From Bacteroidota bacterium (lineage in GTDB: Bacteria; Bacteroidota; Ignavibacteria; UBA10030; UBA6906): a stretch of 64,000 nucleotides of DNA. This document shows, piece by piece, positions 17,241 to 26,529 of this stretch. How positions within the stretch are numbered: the stretch's first letter is position 1; each line of letters opens with the position of its first letter. The translations under genes were made by a program, and so were the position numbers. The notes under the pieces are model-generated. The model was not told the DNA's origin. It searched no databases and saw nothing but the letters and a program-made list of their open reading frames with translations. Location of the stretch: contig JAUQWO010000003.1 of NCBI GenBank assembly GCA_030835135.1, positions 1 to 64,000 on the forward strand, given 5' to 3'.

Positions 17241-18649
17241 CAGAAGAAGGGACGCTTCGCGAAGATGGCACCGATCTCCTTCTCCACGAAGGACCGTGCC
17301 TTGTCCTCGTCCACATCGTCGAGATCGACGATCGTGAGCACCACACGGGGAAGGGTACGGACGGCCTCCCGCGCGAATTCGACCATGGCGGCGAAGTTCT
17401 TCGGTCCATCGATGCGCATCAACGCACCGTATTGCTGCGGATCGGTGGAATTCAGACTGATCGAGACGGCGTCCACGAGTCCGGCAAGTTCCGGCACGAT
17501 ATTGCGCTTGTTGATGATGTTCCCGTGCCCATCCGTATTCAGCCGCGTACGGCCGCCGCGATCCTTTACGAACCGCGCCACCTGCTTCAATGCCTCGAGC
17601 CGGATCGTGGGCTCGCCATAACCGCAGAAGACCACTTCCTCATACCGGGTCGGATCTCCGATCTCGGCGATCACTTCTTCTGCTTCCGGCTCACGGGTGA
17701 TCTTCAGGTTGTGGCCTTTCACCATCGCCTCACCCTTGCGGTCGCAGAAGACGCAATCCGCATCGCACCGGTTCGTGAGATTGATATAGAGCGACCGTTT
17801 GAGCGGATAGGTGAAGCGGGGCTCCGGCTTCTCGCCGACGCCGAAGAGCTGGTATGCCGCAACGTTCGTGGAACGGGCAACGTCCTCCACCGACAGGTGC
17901 TGCACGTCCGCGATGCGTTGGGCGATGAGGGGGATATGCATGGGCTCGTTGCGTGTGCCCCGGTGCGGGACGGGCGCAAGGTACGGGCTGTCGGTCTCGA
18001 GGAGCTGGTGCTCGATGGAGATCCCCGCGGCGACATCCACAGCATTCCCCGGCTTCTTGAAGGTCACGATCCCGGGGAGCGACACCATGAACCCCATCCC
18101 GACGAGCTTCCAGGCGGTCGCCACATCTCCGGGATAGCAATGGAACACGCCCCGGGGGCCGGGAGCGCGTGAACCGTGGGCGCGTCTGCTTTCCCGCCAC
18201 TCTGGACACGCCGTGATGCTGGCATCCAGCATCGCAACTGTCAGCTCGAGCGATTCGCGGCTATGAATGATGACCGGGAGGTCACGCCGTTGTGCGATGG
18301 CAAGCTGGGCCGCGAAGACACGTTCCTGTGCGTCACGGGGAGAAAGGTCGTAATGAAAATCCAATCCGATCTCCCCGATCGCTACCACACGGGGGTGCGT
18401 GCTGAGTTCTTCTATCGCCGCCAGTCCTGCCTCATCGGCGAGGCGCGCATCATGCGGATGGTATCCCACGGCGGCATAGACCATCGGATGCCGTTCGGCA
18501 AGTTCGACCGCACGACGGCTGTCTTCGAGGTTCGTACCGGGGTTGATGATGAATCTGATCCCCGCGTCCGCGGCGCGGGCAAGGACCTCATCCCGGTCCG
18601 CATCGAATTCACGCGCGGTCACATGCGCGTGGGTGTCAATGAACGTCAT
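17240..18649 (-). CDS. TatD-family metallohydrolase fused to a radical SAM domain
   Basis: The protein has 469 residues. Residues 1 to about 265 are a TatD nuclease/hydrolase (FIDTHAHV metal site, GEIGLDFHYDLSP, HSRE, FHCYPGD, TDSPYLAP). A linker leads to a radical SAM domain (about 275-469) with NRCDADCVFCDRKGE, the CxxxCxxC ligands of the 4Fe-4S cluster. Separate TatD-associated radical SAM proteins are a known family; here both are one chain. It is encoded between metG (11 bases upstream) and GT9 (overlap), an arrangement in which tatD often follows metG. The activity of the radical SAM half is unknown. Confidence 0.92.
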   Translation of the reverse strand: MTFIDTHAHVTAREFDADRDEVLARAADAGIRFIINPGTNLEDSRRAVELAERHPMVYAAVGYHPHDARLADEAGLAAIEELSTHPRVVAIGEIGLDFHYDLSPRDAQERVFAAQLAIAQRRDLPVIIHSRESLELTVAMLDASITACPEWRESRRAHGSRAPGPRGVFHCYPGDVATAWKLVGMGFMVSLPGIVTFKKPGNAVDVAAGISIEHQLLETDSPYLAPVPHRGTRNEPMHIPLIAQRIADVQHLSVEDVARSTNVAAYQLFGVGEKPEPRFTYPLKRSLYINLTNRCDADCVFCDRKGEAMVKGHNLKITREPEAEEVIAEIGDPTRYEEVVFCGYGEPTIRLEALKQVARFVKDRGGRTRLNTDGHGNIINKRNIVPELAGLVDAVSISLNSTDPQQYGALMRIDGPKNFAAMVEFAREAVRTLPRVVLTIVDLDDVDEDKARSFVEKEIGAIFAKRPFF

Positions 18650-18660
18650 AGTGCACCGGC

Positions 18661-20745
18661 CTATTTCACGATCCCGCCACTGGCGATGTCGCCCGACGGG
18701 GTCACAAAGGCGAGTTTTCCGCTCGCATCCGACGCCGCGAGGAGCATCCCCTGCGACTCCTGCCCCATGAGCTTCGCCGGAGCGAGGTTGTACACCACGA
18801 TGATGGACTTCCCGACGAGAGCCTCCGGCGCGTAGTGCTGGGCGATCCCGGCAACGATCTGCCGCCGTTCGGGTCCGATCTCCACCTGGAGCTTCAGGAG
18901 CTTCTCGGACTTCGTCACGCGTTCCGCGGCCACGATCGTTGCCACCCGCAGATCCACCTTCTTGAAATCGTCGAAGGTGATGGTCGGCTTTGGCGGCTCT
19001 TGTGCCGGAACGGCAGGCGCAGCGGCCGGTTCTGCAGGTTGGTCCAACTTTCCAAGTTCAGCAGCGATCACTTCATCCTCGATCTTTGTGACAAGAATTC
19101 CCGGCGTACCAAGCACATGGCCATCGGGGATCATGGGTGTACCGGCAGTATCCCAGTTCTGCGACGTGACCGTGCCGGTCAGTTGCAGCATCCCCCAGAG
19201 TCGTTCCGACGTCGCCGGTGTGAACGGGCACATCACAACGGCCAGGGTGCGCGCAACCTGCGTGCACACATTGATGGTCGTGGCACACCGTGCCGGATCG
19301 CTCTTCGCGGTCTTCCAGGGTTCGCTGTCGTTGAAGTACTTGTTCGCCGCACGCGCGAGGTTCATCACCTCGGCAAGGCCATCGCGGAAATGATAGCCCT
19401 CCATGAGCGCACCCGCTGTCGCGGGCGTCCGCGCCGCGAGCTCCAGCATCTCGGTATCGCGGGCATCCAGCGTGCCGCGCGGAGGAACGGTGCCCTGGAA
19501 TGTCCGGACCGCGAATGCCAGCGTCCGGTTGATGAAATTCCCGAAGATGTCCGCCAGCTCGTTGTTGTTCTTCGCCTGGAACTCCTTCCAGGTGAAATCC
19601 GAATCCCGGTATTCGGGCAAGGTCATCGTCAGATAGTACCGGAGCGGATCAGCCGGAAAGCGATCGAGGAAATCATCCACGTTGATCCCCCAGCCCCGGC
19701 TCTTCGAGAACTTCTGTCCTTCATAATTGAAGAACTCATTCGCCGGCACATTGGCGGGCAACACATACTTCTCACCATGGGCATCATTCCAGGCCATGAG
19801 CATCGCCGGGAACACGATGCAATGGAAGACCACGTTGTCCTTGCCGATGAACGCGACATATTTCGTCTGCCCCGACAGCCAGTACTTCTTCCAGTCCTCC
19901 GGTGTCCCCTTCCCCGCCGCCCATTCACGCGTCGAGGTGATGTAGCCCAGCACGGCATCGAACCAGACATACACGACCTTCTGCTCGTACCCGGCGACCG
20001 GTACCCGCACGCCCCAGTCGAGGTCGCGGGTCACGGCACGGTCCTTCAGCCCATCCTTGAACCATCCGCGGCAGTAATTGAGAACGTTCTCCTTCCACTC
20101 CTCACGCGTGTTCCGGTCCTTGATGTACTCCTCCAACCGCGTCTGGAAATCCCCGAGGGGGAAGTACCAGTGGGTGGTCTCGCGCACTTCCGGCGTGCCA
20201 CCGGAGATCTTGCTCCGGGGTTCCTTCAGCTCGAGAGGATTCAGGTACGAGCCGCACTTCTCGCACTGGTCGCCTCGTGCATCGGGCGACCCGCACACCG
20301 GACACGTCCCTTCGACATACCGGTCGGGCAGAAATTTCTTCGCGACCGGATCATAGAACTGCTGTTCCTTCTTCTCCCGCAGGATCCCGCGGGCATGGAA
20401 GTCAGCGAAGAACTCCTGTGTGGTCTGATGGTGCAGAGGGATGGACGTGCGTGAATAGTTGTCAAAACTCATCCCGAACCGTTCGAAGGCCCTGCGATTC
20501 ATCGCGTGATAGCGGTCGACGACGGCCTGGGGGGAGACGTGCTCCTTGTCGGCGGTGATCGTGATCGCAACGCCGTGCTCATCCGATCCGCAGATGAACA
20601 GGACATCGCGTCCTTTCAGCCGCTGAAAGCGGACATAGAGGTCGGCGGGCAGGTACGCCCCGGCGAGATGCCCCAGGTGCAAAGGGTTATTCGCATACGG
20701 CAGCGCCGCGGTGACCAGGATACGGTCGTGGTTCATGGTGCTCAT
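18661..20745 (-). CDS. metG: Methionyl-tRNA synthetase
   Basis: This 694-residue class I synthetase charges tRNA-Met. The HIGH-like motif is PYANNPLHLGHLAGAY, the KMSKS-like motif is KFSKSRGWG, and the zinc knuckle is CPVCGSPDARGDQCEKCG. The C-terminal about 110 residues are the EMAP/Trbp111-type tRNA-binding domain (FDDFKKVDLRVATIVAAERV), so this is the long form. The start lies one base after the stop of the delta' gene (TGAAATGA), so translation is probably coupled. An ATG three codons in is an alternative start. Confidence 0.97.
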   Translation of the reverse strand: MSTMNHDRILVTAALPYANNPLHLGHLAGAYLPADLYVRFQRLKGRDVLFICGSDEHGVAITITADKEHVSPQAVVDRYHAMNRRAFERFGMSFDNYSRTSIPLHHQTTQEFFADFHARGILREKKEQQFYDPVAKKFLPDRYVEGTCPVCGSPDARGDQCEKCGSYLNPLELKEPRSKISGGTPEVRETTHWYFPLGDFQTRLEEYIKDRNTREEWKENVLNYCRGWFKDGLKDRAVTRDLDWGVRVPVAGYEQKVVYVWFDAVLGYITSTREWAAGKGTPEDWKKYWLSGQTKYVAFIGKDNVVFHCIVFPAMLMAWNDAHGEKYVLPANVPANEFFNYEGQKFSKSRGWGINVDDFLDRFPADPLRYYLTMTLPEYRDSDFTWKEFQAKNNNELADIFGNFINRTLAFAVRTFQGTVPPRGTLDARDTEMLELAARTPATAGALMEGYHFRDGLAEVMNLARAANKYFNDSEPWKTAKSDPARCATTINVCTQVARTLAVVMCPFTPATSERLWGMLQLTGTVTSQNWDTAGTPMIPDGHVLGTPGILVTKIEDEVIAAELGKLDQPAEPAAAPAVPAQEPPKPTITFDDFKKVDLRVATIVAAERVTKSEKLLKLQVEIGPERRQIVAGIAQHYAPEALVGKSIIVVYNLAPAKLMGQESQGMLLAASDASGKLAFVTPSGDIASGGIVK

Positions 20746-20746
20746 T

Positions 20747-21880
20747 TCAGCGGATATTGGCTTTCATCTGTCCTGCGAGATCATACAGGATCAGTTTAAT
20801 GTAGACATTTCTTTCCACAAGCGAAATCGCCCGGTCGATCGCCGCGAGGATCGCGGGGATGTCGGCGGTGGGATAGCGCCCGATGAACCGCTCGAGCGGT
20901 TCACGCTGATCGATATTAATGATGTTTCCCTGCTTTCCCAGGACCAGTGCATCGCGGAACCAGAGGAGCAGGAGATGCAGGAAGCGCGTTACCCGCATCC
21001 GGTCCTTCTCGTCGGTCACCGTATCGATGATCCTGCCCACATCGGCGTGATGACTCACCACCGCACGGCGGACGAACTCGAGCACGTGCTCGCGCTCGGT
21101 CATGAGGTCATCGCCCGTCAGTTCACGCGCCCGGGAGTAGCTCCCACCGGAGAGCCGCGCGAGCAGCGCTGCATGATTCGTCTCCACCCCATCGCGCGCC
21201 ACGAGCGCATCCTGGATCTGCGTGTCGGGGAGAGGATCGAACCGCACCTGCTGGCAGCGCGACAGGATCGTCTGCAGCAACTCCTCGCGGTACGACGTGG
21301 TCAGGATGAACATGCAGTGCGGCGGAGGTTCTTCCAGGGTCTTCAACAGCGTATTCGCGGCCACATCGGCGAGCATGTCCGCGTTGGACAGGATGAAGAT
21401 CCTGCGCTTGTTCCCCGCGCTGGTCAGCGGTGCCTCGCGGCGGATCTCACGGATGCTGTTCACCTTGATGCCTGTCGCGCGCGGGATGCTGATCCGGTGG
21501 TACGGGTCCTGAGCCTTCGCCTGGAGTTCCGCCCGGACCGTCTTCATCTCTTCCTGAGTGAGACGGTCGAACGGACCGTCGCCGCCTTCCTCGTTCTTGC
21601 CGACGGGGAGGGCCGTGATCACATGGACATCCGGGTGCTGCAGTGTCGCCATCTTCACGCACGAGTCGCACGTCCCGCACGCCTCCACGCCGCCCGCATC
21701 GCACTGCAGGACGCGTGCAAATTCGATCGCCATTGCATCTTTGCCAACCCCTTCAGGCCCATGGAAGAGGTACGCATGCGGCAGGCGGCCGTTGTGTATA
21801 GCGCGTTGCAGGAGAAGCTTGACGCGGCGCTGGCCGAGCACGCGCTGCCACGGCAAGGTTGGCTGATGGTCAGAATGCAT
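20747..21880 (-). CDS. holB: DNA polymerase III delta' subunit (HolB-like)
   Basis: The protein has 377 residues from the ATG at 21880. The track extends 56 codons upstream into the Omp85 gene, and the family homology begins at LPWQRVLGQ. It shows the clamp-loader pattern: Walker A-like GPEGVGKD, a zinc-binding cysteine group (CGTCDSCVK) and the SNADMLADVAANTLLKTLEEPP helix, with a short C-terminal collar domain. It is part of the complex that loads the sliding clamp. The 5' end overlaps the omp85 stop by 11 bases and the 3' end abuts metG. Confidence 0.92.
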   Translation of the reverse strand: MHSDHQPTLPWQRVLGQRRVKLLLQRAIHNGRLPHAYLFHGPEGVGKDAMAIEFARVLQCDAGGVEACGTCDSCVKMATLQHPDVHVITALPVGKNEEGGDGPFDRLTQEEMKTVRAELQAKAQDPYHRISIPRATGIKVNSIREIRREAPLTSAGNKRRIFILSNADMLADVAANTLLKTLEEPPPHCMFILTTSYREELLQTILSRCQQVRFDPLPDTQIQDALVARDGVETNHAALLARLSGGSYSRARELTGDDLMTEREHVLEFVRRAVVSHHADVGRIIDTVTDEKDRMRVTRFLHLLLLWFRDALVLGKQGNIINIDQREPLERFIGRYPTADIPAILAAIDRAISLVERNVYIKLILYDLAGQMKANIR

Positions 21881-24011
21881 GGCCGATCCCGAAATGAAAA
21901 ACCCCTTCCTGGAACGTCTCCGCAACCAAGCGACGCTGGGTGATCCATTGTCTGCCCTGTGCAGCCGCGGGATCATAGACGCGGATACCCCAGTCCAGTC
22001 GGAACGGCCCGAACGGCGTCTCATAGCGGATACCGATGCCGGTGGCAATGGCCAGACTGTTGAAGCGGAAATCCTTGATCTCTCCCCACACGTTCCCTAC
22101 ATCCACGAATCCCACCGCCCATGTCTTGTCCAGCCATCCATCCCGGAGACTCTGGAGCACGTTCACGCGGGCCTCGAGGCTCGCTTCGATCACGACGTTC
22201 CCGCCCAGACCCGGCTCACCGCTGGCGATCAGGCTGCGCGACGCCCAGCCGCGGATACTGCTGCCGCCACCGCCGTAGAACCGGTGTGTCTGCGGGATCT
22301 GTGTCGTGTCATTCCTGTTGGCGCCGTACTTGTCCTCGATGCCGGCCTTCAGTTTGCTGGCCAGGATGAAGAAGCGGTGGTCGGACCGATCGGCGTACCA
22401 GCGGCCGACGACCACCGCACGGAGGAACTGCGTGTAGGGCAGCTGCGGGAACGCCCGTTTCAGCATCAGGGGCAAGAGGCCGGCCTCTTCGACCGTCAGG
22501 GCATGGACGAACCCGGACGAGGGGGAGAACAGGTCGTTCGTCATGTCGCGCTGGATGGTGAACGAAAGGATCGAGTTGAACTGCTGCGCCTGGAGTGCTT
22601 TGACCTGTGCGGCGATCACCGGATCGTCCTTCACCGCATCAGCGAACGTCTGGTTCGTCTTCAGTTCCACCGCCTCCAGCGTCCACTCCAGGTTGCCCGA
22701 GGTGAACTCCGCGAGTTGACTGGTGAAGCCGAACTTGTTCCGCACGATCGTCTGCAGGTACGGCTTCTGCTTGTCCAGAATGTACGACAGCGACCAGGTC
22801 CCCTTCGTCTTGTTGTTGAAGACAAAGGGCTGGAGCAACTCGAAGGTCACATCGAGGTTCGAGACGGCATCCTTGTCCACCGCAAAATAGTCGGGGAACT
22901 TCCCGAGCGTTTGCGACTGAAAGCGGACGCGCGCATTGAAGATGCGTGCGCCGCCAAGGAAGTTGCGGCTCGTGTAGCCGAGACCGGCACCGAGGTTGAA
23001 AGCGCCGTCCTGGTCGCTCATCAGCAGTTCGGGAGCGAGCTCATGTTTGTCCCGCGGCCGGATCGTGACTCTGCTCGGCACATAGATCGATGAGTCCGTC
23101 AGCGGCGGAATGAACGTCTCGATGGAACGGAGGTCGAACACGCCCATGCGGTTCAGGTTGCGTTCGCTGCTCAATCGGCGCGACTGGCTGAAGAACTCGC
23201 CCGGTGTGTAATCGAGCTGGCGCCGGATGATATCGTCGGTGATGTCCTCGCGCACGGCTTCCCCGCGCAGGGTGTCCACCTCCTGCCGGATCGTGATATC
23301 ACCGAACAGATACCGGTGCCCGGGGTCGAACACCAGCTTCACAAAGTAGTTCTTCGAACTGGTATAACGGCGTGCATACGAGCTGTCCTGCCGGAACCGG
23401 GCATTGGCGAATCCGTTGTCGGCGAAGACGCGCAGCACACGCCGGACCTCCTCTTCCAGGAGGATGCTCGAGTACGGTTCACCGGGGTAGATCCTGGGAG
23501 AGCTGGCAAGGTCCTCTTTCACGGTCGGTGGCTGGTCCACGATCCCCTGGTATTTCACCTGTTCGATCAGGGACCGGTGGCCCTCGGTGATCCTGACGAC
23601 GAGGTCCACGGTGCCCTCGTCCACATTCACGCGGTGCAGCGTGTCGATGCGCACAAGGGAGAACCCGCGGTTCTCATAGAATCGTTTCAGCCGTTCGCGA
23701 TCGGCGCCGAACCCGACAGCGTTGAAATACTCGTTCTTCCTGCCGAGGCGTTCGCTGATGGAGGAATAGAGGAATTTATTGAACCAGCCCGGGGTTTCGC
23801 GGGTGGTCATCTGGGCGCGGAGTTCTCCGGTGGAGAACGACTCATTTCCTTCGAGGGAGATCGACGTGATCTCGAGCTGGCGGCTCCCGACCTGCGGGGC
23901 GGTAGCCGGCGCGGCGGTGCCCGTGGCGCAGGCGCAGACGAGCAGGGTGGCGAGGCAGGCGCGCCACCGTGCTCGGAGGATACCATCGTTGCGGGTCGGT
24001 GGGTGTATCAC
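21870..24011 (-). CDS. BamA/TamA-type Omp85 outer-membrane protein
   Basis: This 713-residue protein has a signal peptide (CLATLLVCACATGTAAPA), POTRA repeats from about residue 45 (ITSISLEGNESFSTGELRAQM) and a C-terminal bacterial surface antigen barrel ending in phenylalanine (HFGIGHAF), the usual barrel-assembly signal. The barrel contains RFYGGGGSSIRGW, the Omp85 (V/I)RG(F/W/Y) loop motif. The role is insertion of outer-membrane proteins or translocation. BamA and TamA cannot be separated here. The start is GTG 24011 with only a weak RBS. It lies just downstream of a terminator, so it must have its own promoter or a long leader. Confidence 0.9.
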   Translation of the reverse strand: MIHPPTRNDGILRARWRACLATLLVCACATGTAAPATAPQVGSRQLEITSISLEGNESFSTGELRAQMTTRETPGWFNKFLYSSISERLGRKNEYFNAVGFGADRERLKRFYENRGFSLVRIDTLHRVNVDEGTVDLVVRITEGHRSLIEQVKYQGIVDQPPTVKEDLASSPRIYPGEPYSSILLEEEVRRVLRVFADNGFANARFRQDSSYARRYTSSKNYFVKLVFDPGHRYLFGDITIRQEVDTLRGEAVREDITDDIIRRQLDYTPGEFFSQSRRLSSERNLNRMGVFDLRSIETFIPPLTDSSIYVPSRVTIRPRDKHELAPELLMSDQDGAFNLGAGLGYTSRNFLGGARIFNARVRFQSQTLGKFPDYFAVDKDAVSNLDVTFELLQPFVFNNKTKGTWSLSYILDKQKPYLQTIVRNKFGFTSQLAEFTSGNLEWTLEAVELKTNQTFADAVKDDPVIAAQVKALQAQQFNSILSFTIQRDMTNDLFSPSSGFVHALTVEEAGLLPLMLKRAFPQLPYTQFLRAVVVGRWYADRSDHRFFILASKLKAGIEDKYGANRNDTTQIPQTHRFYGGGGSSIRGWASRSLIASGEPGLGGNVVIEASLEARVNVLQSLRDGWLDKTWAVGFVDVGNVWGEIKDFRFNSLAIATGIGIRYETPFGPFRLDWGIRVYDPAAAQGRQWITQRRLVAETFQEGVFHFGIGHAF

Positions 24012-24047
24012 ACTCGTGGTCGCCGGGAGTTCATCGCCAGTTCACAT

Positions 24048-24072
24048 AAAAAAACCCAGCCGGTGGCTGGGT
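24048..24072 (-). terminator. Rho-independent terminator after the DUF2795 gene
   Basis: On the minus strand an 8-bp perfect stem (ACCCAGCC/GGCTGGGT, 3-base loop) is followed by seven T residues. It lies 49 bases after the DUF2795 stop and closes the M23 peptidase-DUF2795 unit. Confidence 0.9.
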
Positions 24073-24120
24073 GTGCAAAGTAACGAATTTCGAGCAGAGA
24101 ATCAACGCGCCACCGGCATG

Positions 24121-24345
24121 TCAGTACTCACCTTCATCCTCGTAGAAGAAATCCTCCCCGGTCGGATAGTCGGGCCAGATATCCTCCATGCTGTCGTACG
24201 GCTCCTCGCCATCCTCCAACTCCTGCAGATTCTCCACCACCTCGACCGGTGCCCCGGTGCGCATCGCATAGTCGATGAGTTCATCCTTCGTTGCGGGCCA
24301 CGGCGCATCGTCGAGATACGATGCAAGTTCCATTGTCCAGATCAC
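24121..24345 (-). CDS. Small acidic DUF2795-type protein
   Basis: This 74-residue acidic protein (WTMELASYLDDAPWPATKDE at the N-terminus, ending DFFYEDEGEY) matches the DUF2795-like small proteins I recall from Bacteroidota. The GTG at 24345 has GAGGTG six bases upstream and is preferred over the ATG four codons in. It follows the M23 peptidase gene by 18 bases and precedes a strong terminator, so the two are co-transcribed. The function is not known. The overlapping frames in the track are shadows. Confidence 0.8.
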   Translation of the reverse strand: MIWTMELASYLDDAPWPATKDELIDYAMRTGAPVEVVENLQELEDGEEPYDSMEDIWPDYPTGEDFFYEDEGEY

Positions 24346-24363
24346 AGCTTCACCTCGTGTGTG

Positions 24364-25338
24364 CTACTGCTGCGCGTTGTCCTTGCCGGACTGTGCAAGC
24401 ATGGCCCGGTACCGCGCAGCATCGATGTCGTCAAAGAAGAAATCCACGGGGTTCTGGCTCACGCCGCTACGGCGGATCTCGTAGTGCAGATGGGGGCCGC
24501 TCACCAGGCCCGTGCGACCGCACCGCCCGATCAGGTCACCCCGCTTCACCTGTTGCCCGGGAGAGACATGGACCTGGGAAAGGTGCGCATAGAGACTGGC
24601 GTAGCCGTAACCGTGTGAAATTTCCACGAGCACCCCGAGACCTCCCTGCGTGCGTCCAGCCGTTCGGATCACGCCATCGCCGGAAGCGTACACGGGTGTG
24701 CCCACGTCGTTGATAATGTCGAGACCATAATGCATACGATAGACATGCAGCACGGGATGCAGGCGCATGCCGAATCCGCCCACGTTGTACCCGCCGGCCA
24801 TCGGTTTGATGGCGGGCAGATGCGAGAAGAAGGATTTGTTCTGCTCCATCCTCGACTGGATGTCCGCGTAGCTTTGCTGCTGCAACTTCACTTCCCTGCT
24901 GAGCCGGTCGATGAGCGACCGGGACTCCGACAGTATCACACTTGCTTCACCCGTCAGGAATGGGTTCGTCACCGCGGGAGCGGCGCCACCAACTGCAGCC
25001 GACCGCGTATCATCGTCGATGCGGCGCATGTCCGCCATCAGACGCAACTCGTTTCCCCTCTCCGACAGATCCTCCAGCGTCTGCTGCACGAGTTGGAGCT
25101 TCTTGCCAAGATCCCTGATGTGTTCCTTCAGGAGCCGGTTTTCGGTTGAGAGCGATGAGATCTGGCCATAGCCGATCCCGAGAACGTCGCCCGCAAGCAT
25201 ATTCCCCACGAACACCAGACCGAGGAGCAGCAGCCCGAACACCAGCCCGGATCCGAGGACCTTGCTCTTGAAGAAGCGGATCTCGCGCAGATCGAGAGAC
25301 GTGCCGGAGAAAACAAAGAACCTCATATTTCGGAACAT
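24364..25338 (-). CDS. Membrane-anchored M23 (LytM-type) metallopeptidase
   Basis: The protein has 324 residues: a short cytoplasmic N-terminus, one transmembrane segment (VLGSGLVFGLLLLGLVFVGN), a coiled-coil of about 100 residues, then the peptidase M23 domain. Zinc and catalytic motifs are present: GFGMRLHPVL, HYGLDI (HxxxD), YAHLSQV and GPHLHYEIR (HxH). Such proteins cut peptidoglycan cross-links or activate amidases during growth and division. A very strong RBS (AAAGGAGGT) precedes the ATG at 25338, and a good promoter lies at 25477-25505. Confidence 0.94.
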   Translation of the reverse strand: MFRNMRFFVFSGTSLDLREIRFFKSKVLGSGLVFGLLLLGLVFVGNMLAGDVLGIGYGQISSLSTENRLLKEHIRDLGKKLQLVQQTLEDLSERGNELRLMADMRRIDDDTRSAAVGGAAPAVTNPFLTGEASVILSESRSLIDRLSREVKLQQQSYADIQSRMEQNKSFFSHLPAIKPMAGGYNVGGFGMRLHPVLHVYRMHYGLDIINDVGTPVYASGDGVIRTAGRTQGGLGVLVEISHGYGYASLYAHLSQVHVSPGQQVKRGDLIGRCGRTGLVSGPHLHYEIRRSGVSQNPVDFFFDDIDAARYRAMLAQSGKDNAQQ

Positions 25339-25476
25339 CGGTACCTCCTTTGTTCTTCCGCAGTGACCCGCTGAGGGGATTGCAAACGATGTGCCACGTC
25401 ACACCACCGGGGTCACCCTCAACCAACGCCTGCTACCCAACGCCCGCAAGAGGAGGGTTTCTGCAAATGCAGCGGA

Positions 25477-25505
25477 AAAATAAAGAATTTCCTGAGTGAT
25501 GTCAA
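25477..25505 (-). promoter_or_regulatory. Promoter candidate for the M23 peptidase gene
   Basis: On the minus strand a perfect TTGACA is followed after 17 bases by TATTTT. The stretch also fits the Bacteroidota TAnnTTT pattern. It is about 140 bases upstream of the start codon, so the leader would be fairly long. Confidence 0.6.
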
Positions 25506-25526
25506 GCGAAAACTTGCGTTTTCACT
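25505..25526 (-). terminator. Hairpin at the hprK stop codon (weak terminator candidate)
   Basis: A 9-bp stem (AGTGAAAAC/GTTTTCGCT, one G-T pair) is closed by a GCAA tetraloop. It contains the hprK TGA and abuts the -35 element of the next promoter. No T-run follows, so it may act as an mRNA 3' stabiliser rather than an intrinsic terminator. Confidence 0.45.
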
Positions 25527-26529
25527 CGAAATCGTGCTCAAAATAGTCGATTGCCCGGCTGCCTTTGGCCTTCTGTCCGATCATGCTCTCCAGCCGCTTC
25601 GCAAAAACCTTCGCTGCATCGTACCCATAGTGCTTCAACAGGTAGTTCAGAGAGATCACCTCCGTGATGACCGTTACATTCTTACCGGGGAAGATTGGCA
25701 ATTTTACAAGCGGAATGTCCACATCCAGCATCGTCAGTGTCAGGTCGTCCAGTCCGGTCCGTGTATAGTCCTGGTCAGGTCTCCATTCCTCCAATTCGAT
25801 GACAATTTCGACCCTTTTGTGGTACCTGATCGCCCGGATACCGAACATGCTGCGCACATCGATCAGGCCGAGTCCGCGGACCTCCATGAAGTGCTTCACG
25901 AGGTCCGTCCCCGCACCAATGAGGATCCCCTCCCCCTTCCGGGTGATCATCACAACGTCATCCGCCACCAGCCGATGGCCCCGCTCCACCAGATCCAGGG
26001 CGATCTCGCTCTTGCCAATGCCCGACCTGCCGGTGAGAAGTACGCCCACACCATACACATCGCACAGCGACCCGTGCATCACCATCTGCGGCGCGAACTG
26101 ATCGTCAAGGAAATCCGCCAGCAGGTAGGCGATCTTCGTCGTGCTGGATGTCGTACCGAAGACGGGGATCCCCTTGGCCGCCGCGGCCTCGAGAAGCCCG
26201 TCTTCGATCGTGTTCCCGTTGGTCAGGATGATGCACGGGATGCTGAATTCGAGCAGGGTCGTGAATGCCAGGTGCCGCGCCAGCGGCTCCAGCGATTTCA
26301 GGTACCGGATCTCGGTGTTCCCCATGATCTGGACGCGATCAAAGGTGAACAGTTCGACGTACCCGGCCAGCGCGAGCCCGGGGCGGTGCAGGTTCTTGTC
26401 CTTGATCTCGTTCACAAAGCCGTTCTCTCCGTTCAACTGCTGGAGCTTGAACTTCTCGCGCGTGGTCTCGTACATGAACCCGACCGTGATGCTGCGCTTC
26501 CGCGTTTCCCCACCCGCATCGACCTTCAT
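25522..26529 (-). CDS. hprK: HPr kinase/phosphorylase
   Basis: This 335-residue enzyme phosphorylates and dephosphorylates a serine of HPr in PTS-linked regulation. The Walker A motif GRSGIGKSE and the HprK signature MEVRGLGLIDVRSMFG are intact. The N-terminal domain (about 1-140) is also normal. The ATG overlaps the HPF stop as ATGA. HprK outside Firmicutes usually belongs to regulatory PTS circuits without sugar transport. The EIIA domain on the SulP transporter of this window could be part of such a circuit, but no HPr or EI gene is present here to confirm it. Confidence 0.96.
   Translation of the reverse strand: MKVDAGGETRKRSITVGFMYETTREKFKLQQLNGENGFVNEIKDKNLHRPGLALAGYVELFTFDRVQIMGNTEIRYLKSLEPLARHLAFTTLLEFSIPCIILTNGNTIEDGLLEAAAAKGIPVFGTTSSTTKIAYLLADFLDDQFAPQMVMHGSLCDVYGVGVLLTGRSGIGKSEIALDLVERGHRLVADDVVMITRKGEGILIGAGTDLVKHFMEVRGLGLIDVRSMFGIRAIRYHKRVEIVIELEEWRPDQDYTRTGLDDLTLTMLDVDIPLVKLPIFPGKNVTVITEVISLNYLLKHYGYDAAKVFAKRLESMIGQKAKGSRAIDYFEHDFE

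Noticed and set aside
21881-22048. 56-residue N-terminal extension of the delta' protein
   Set aside because: It lies wholly within the Omp85 coding sequence and is Arg-rich, without clamp-loader homology.
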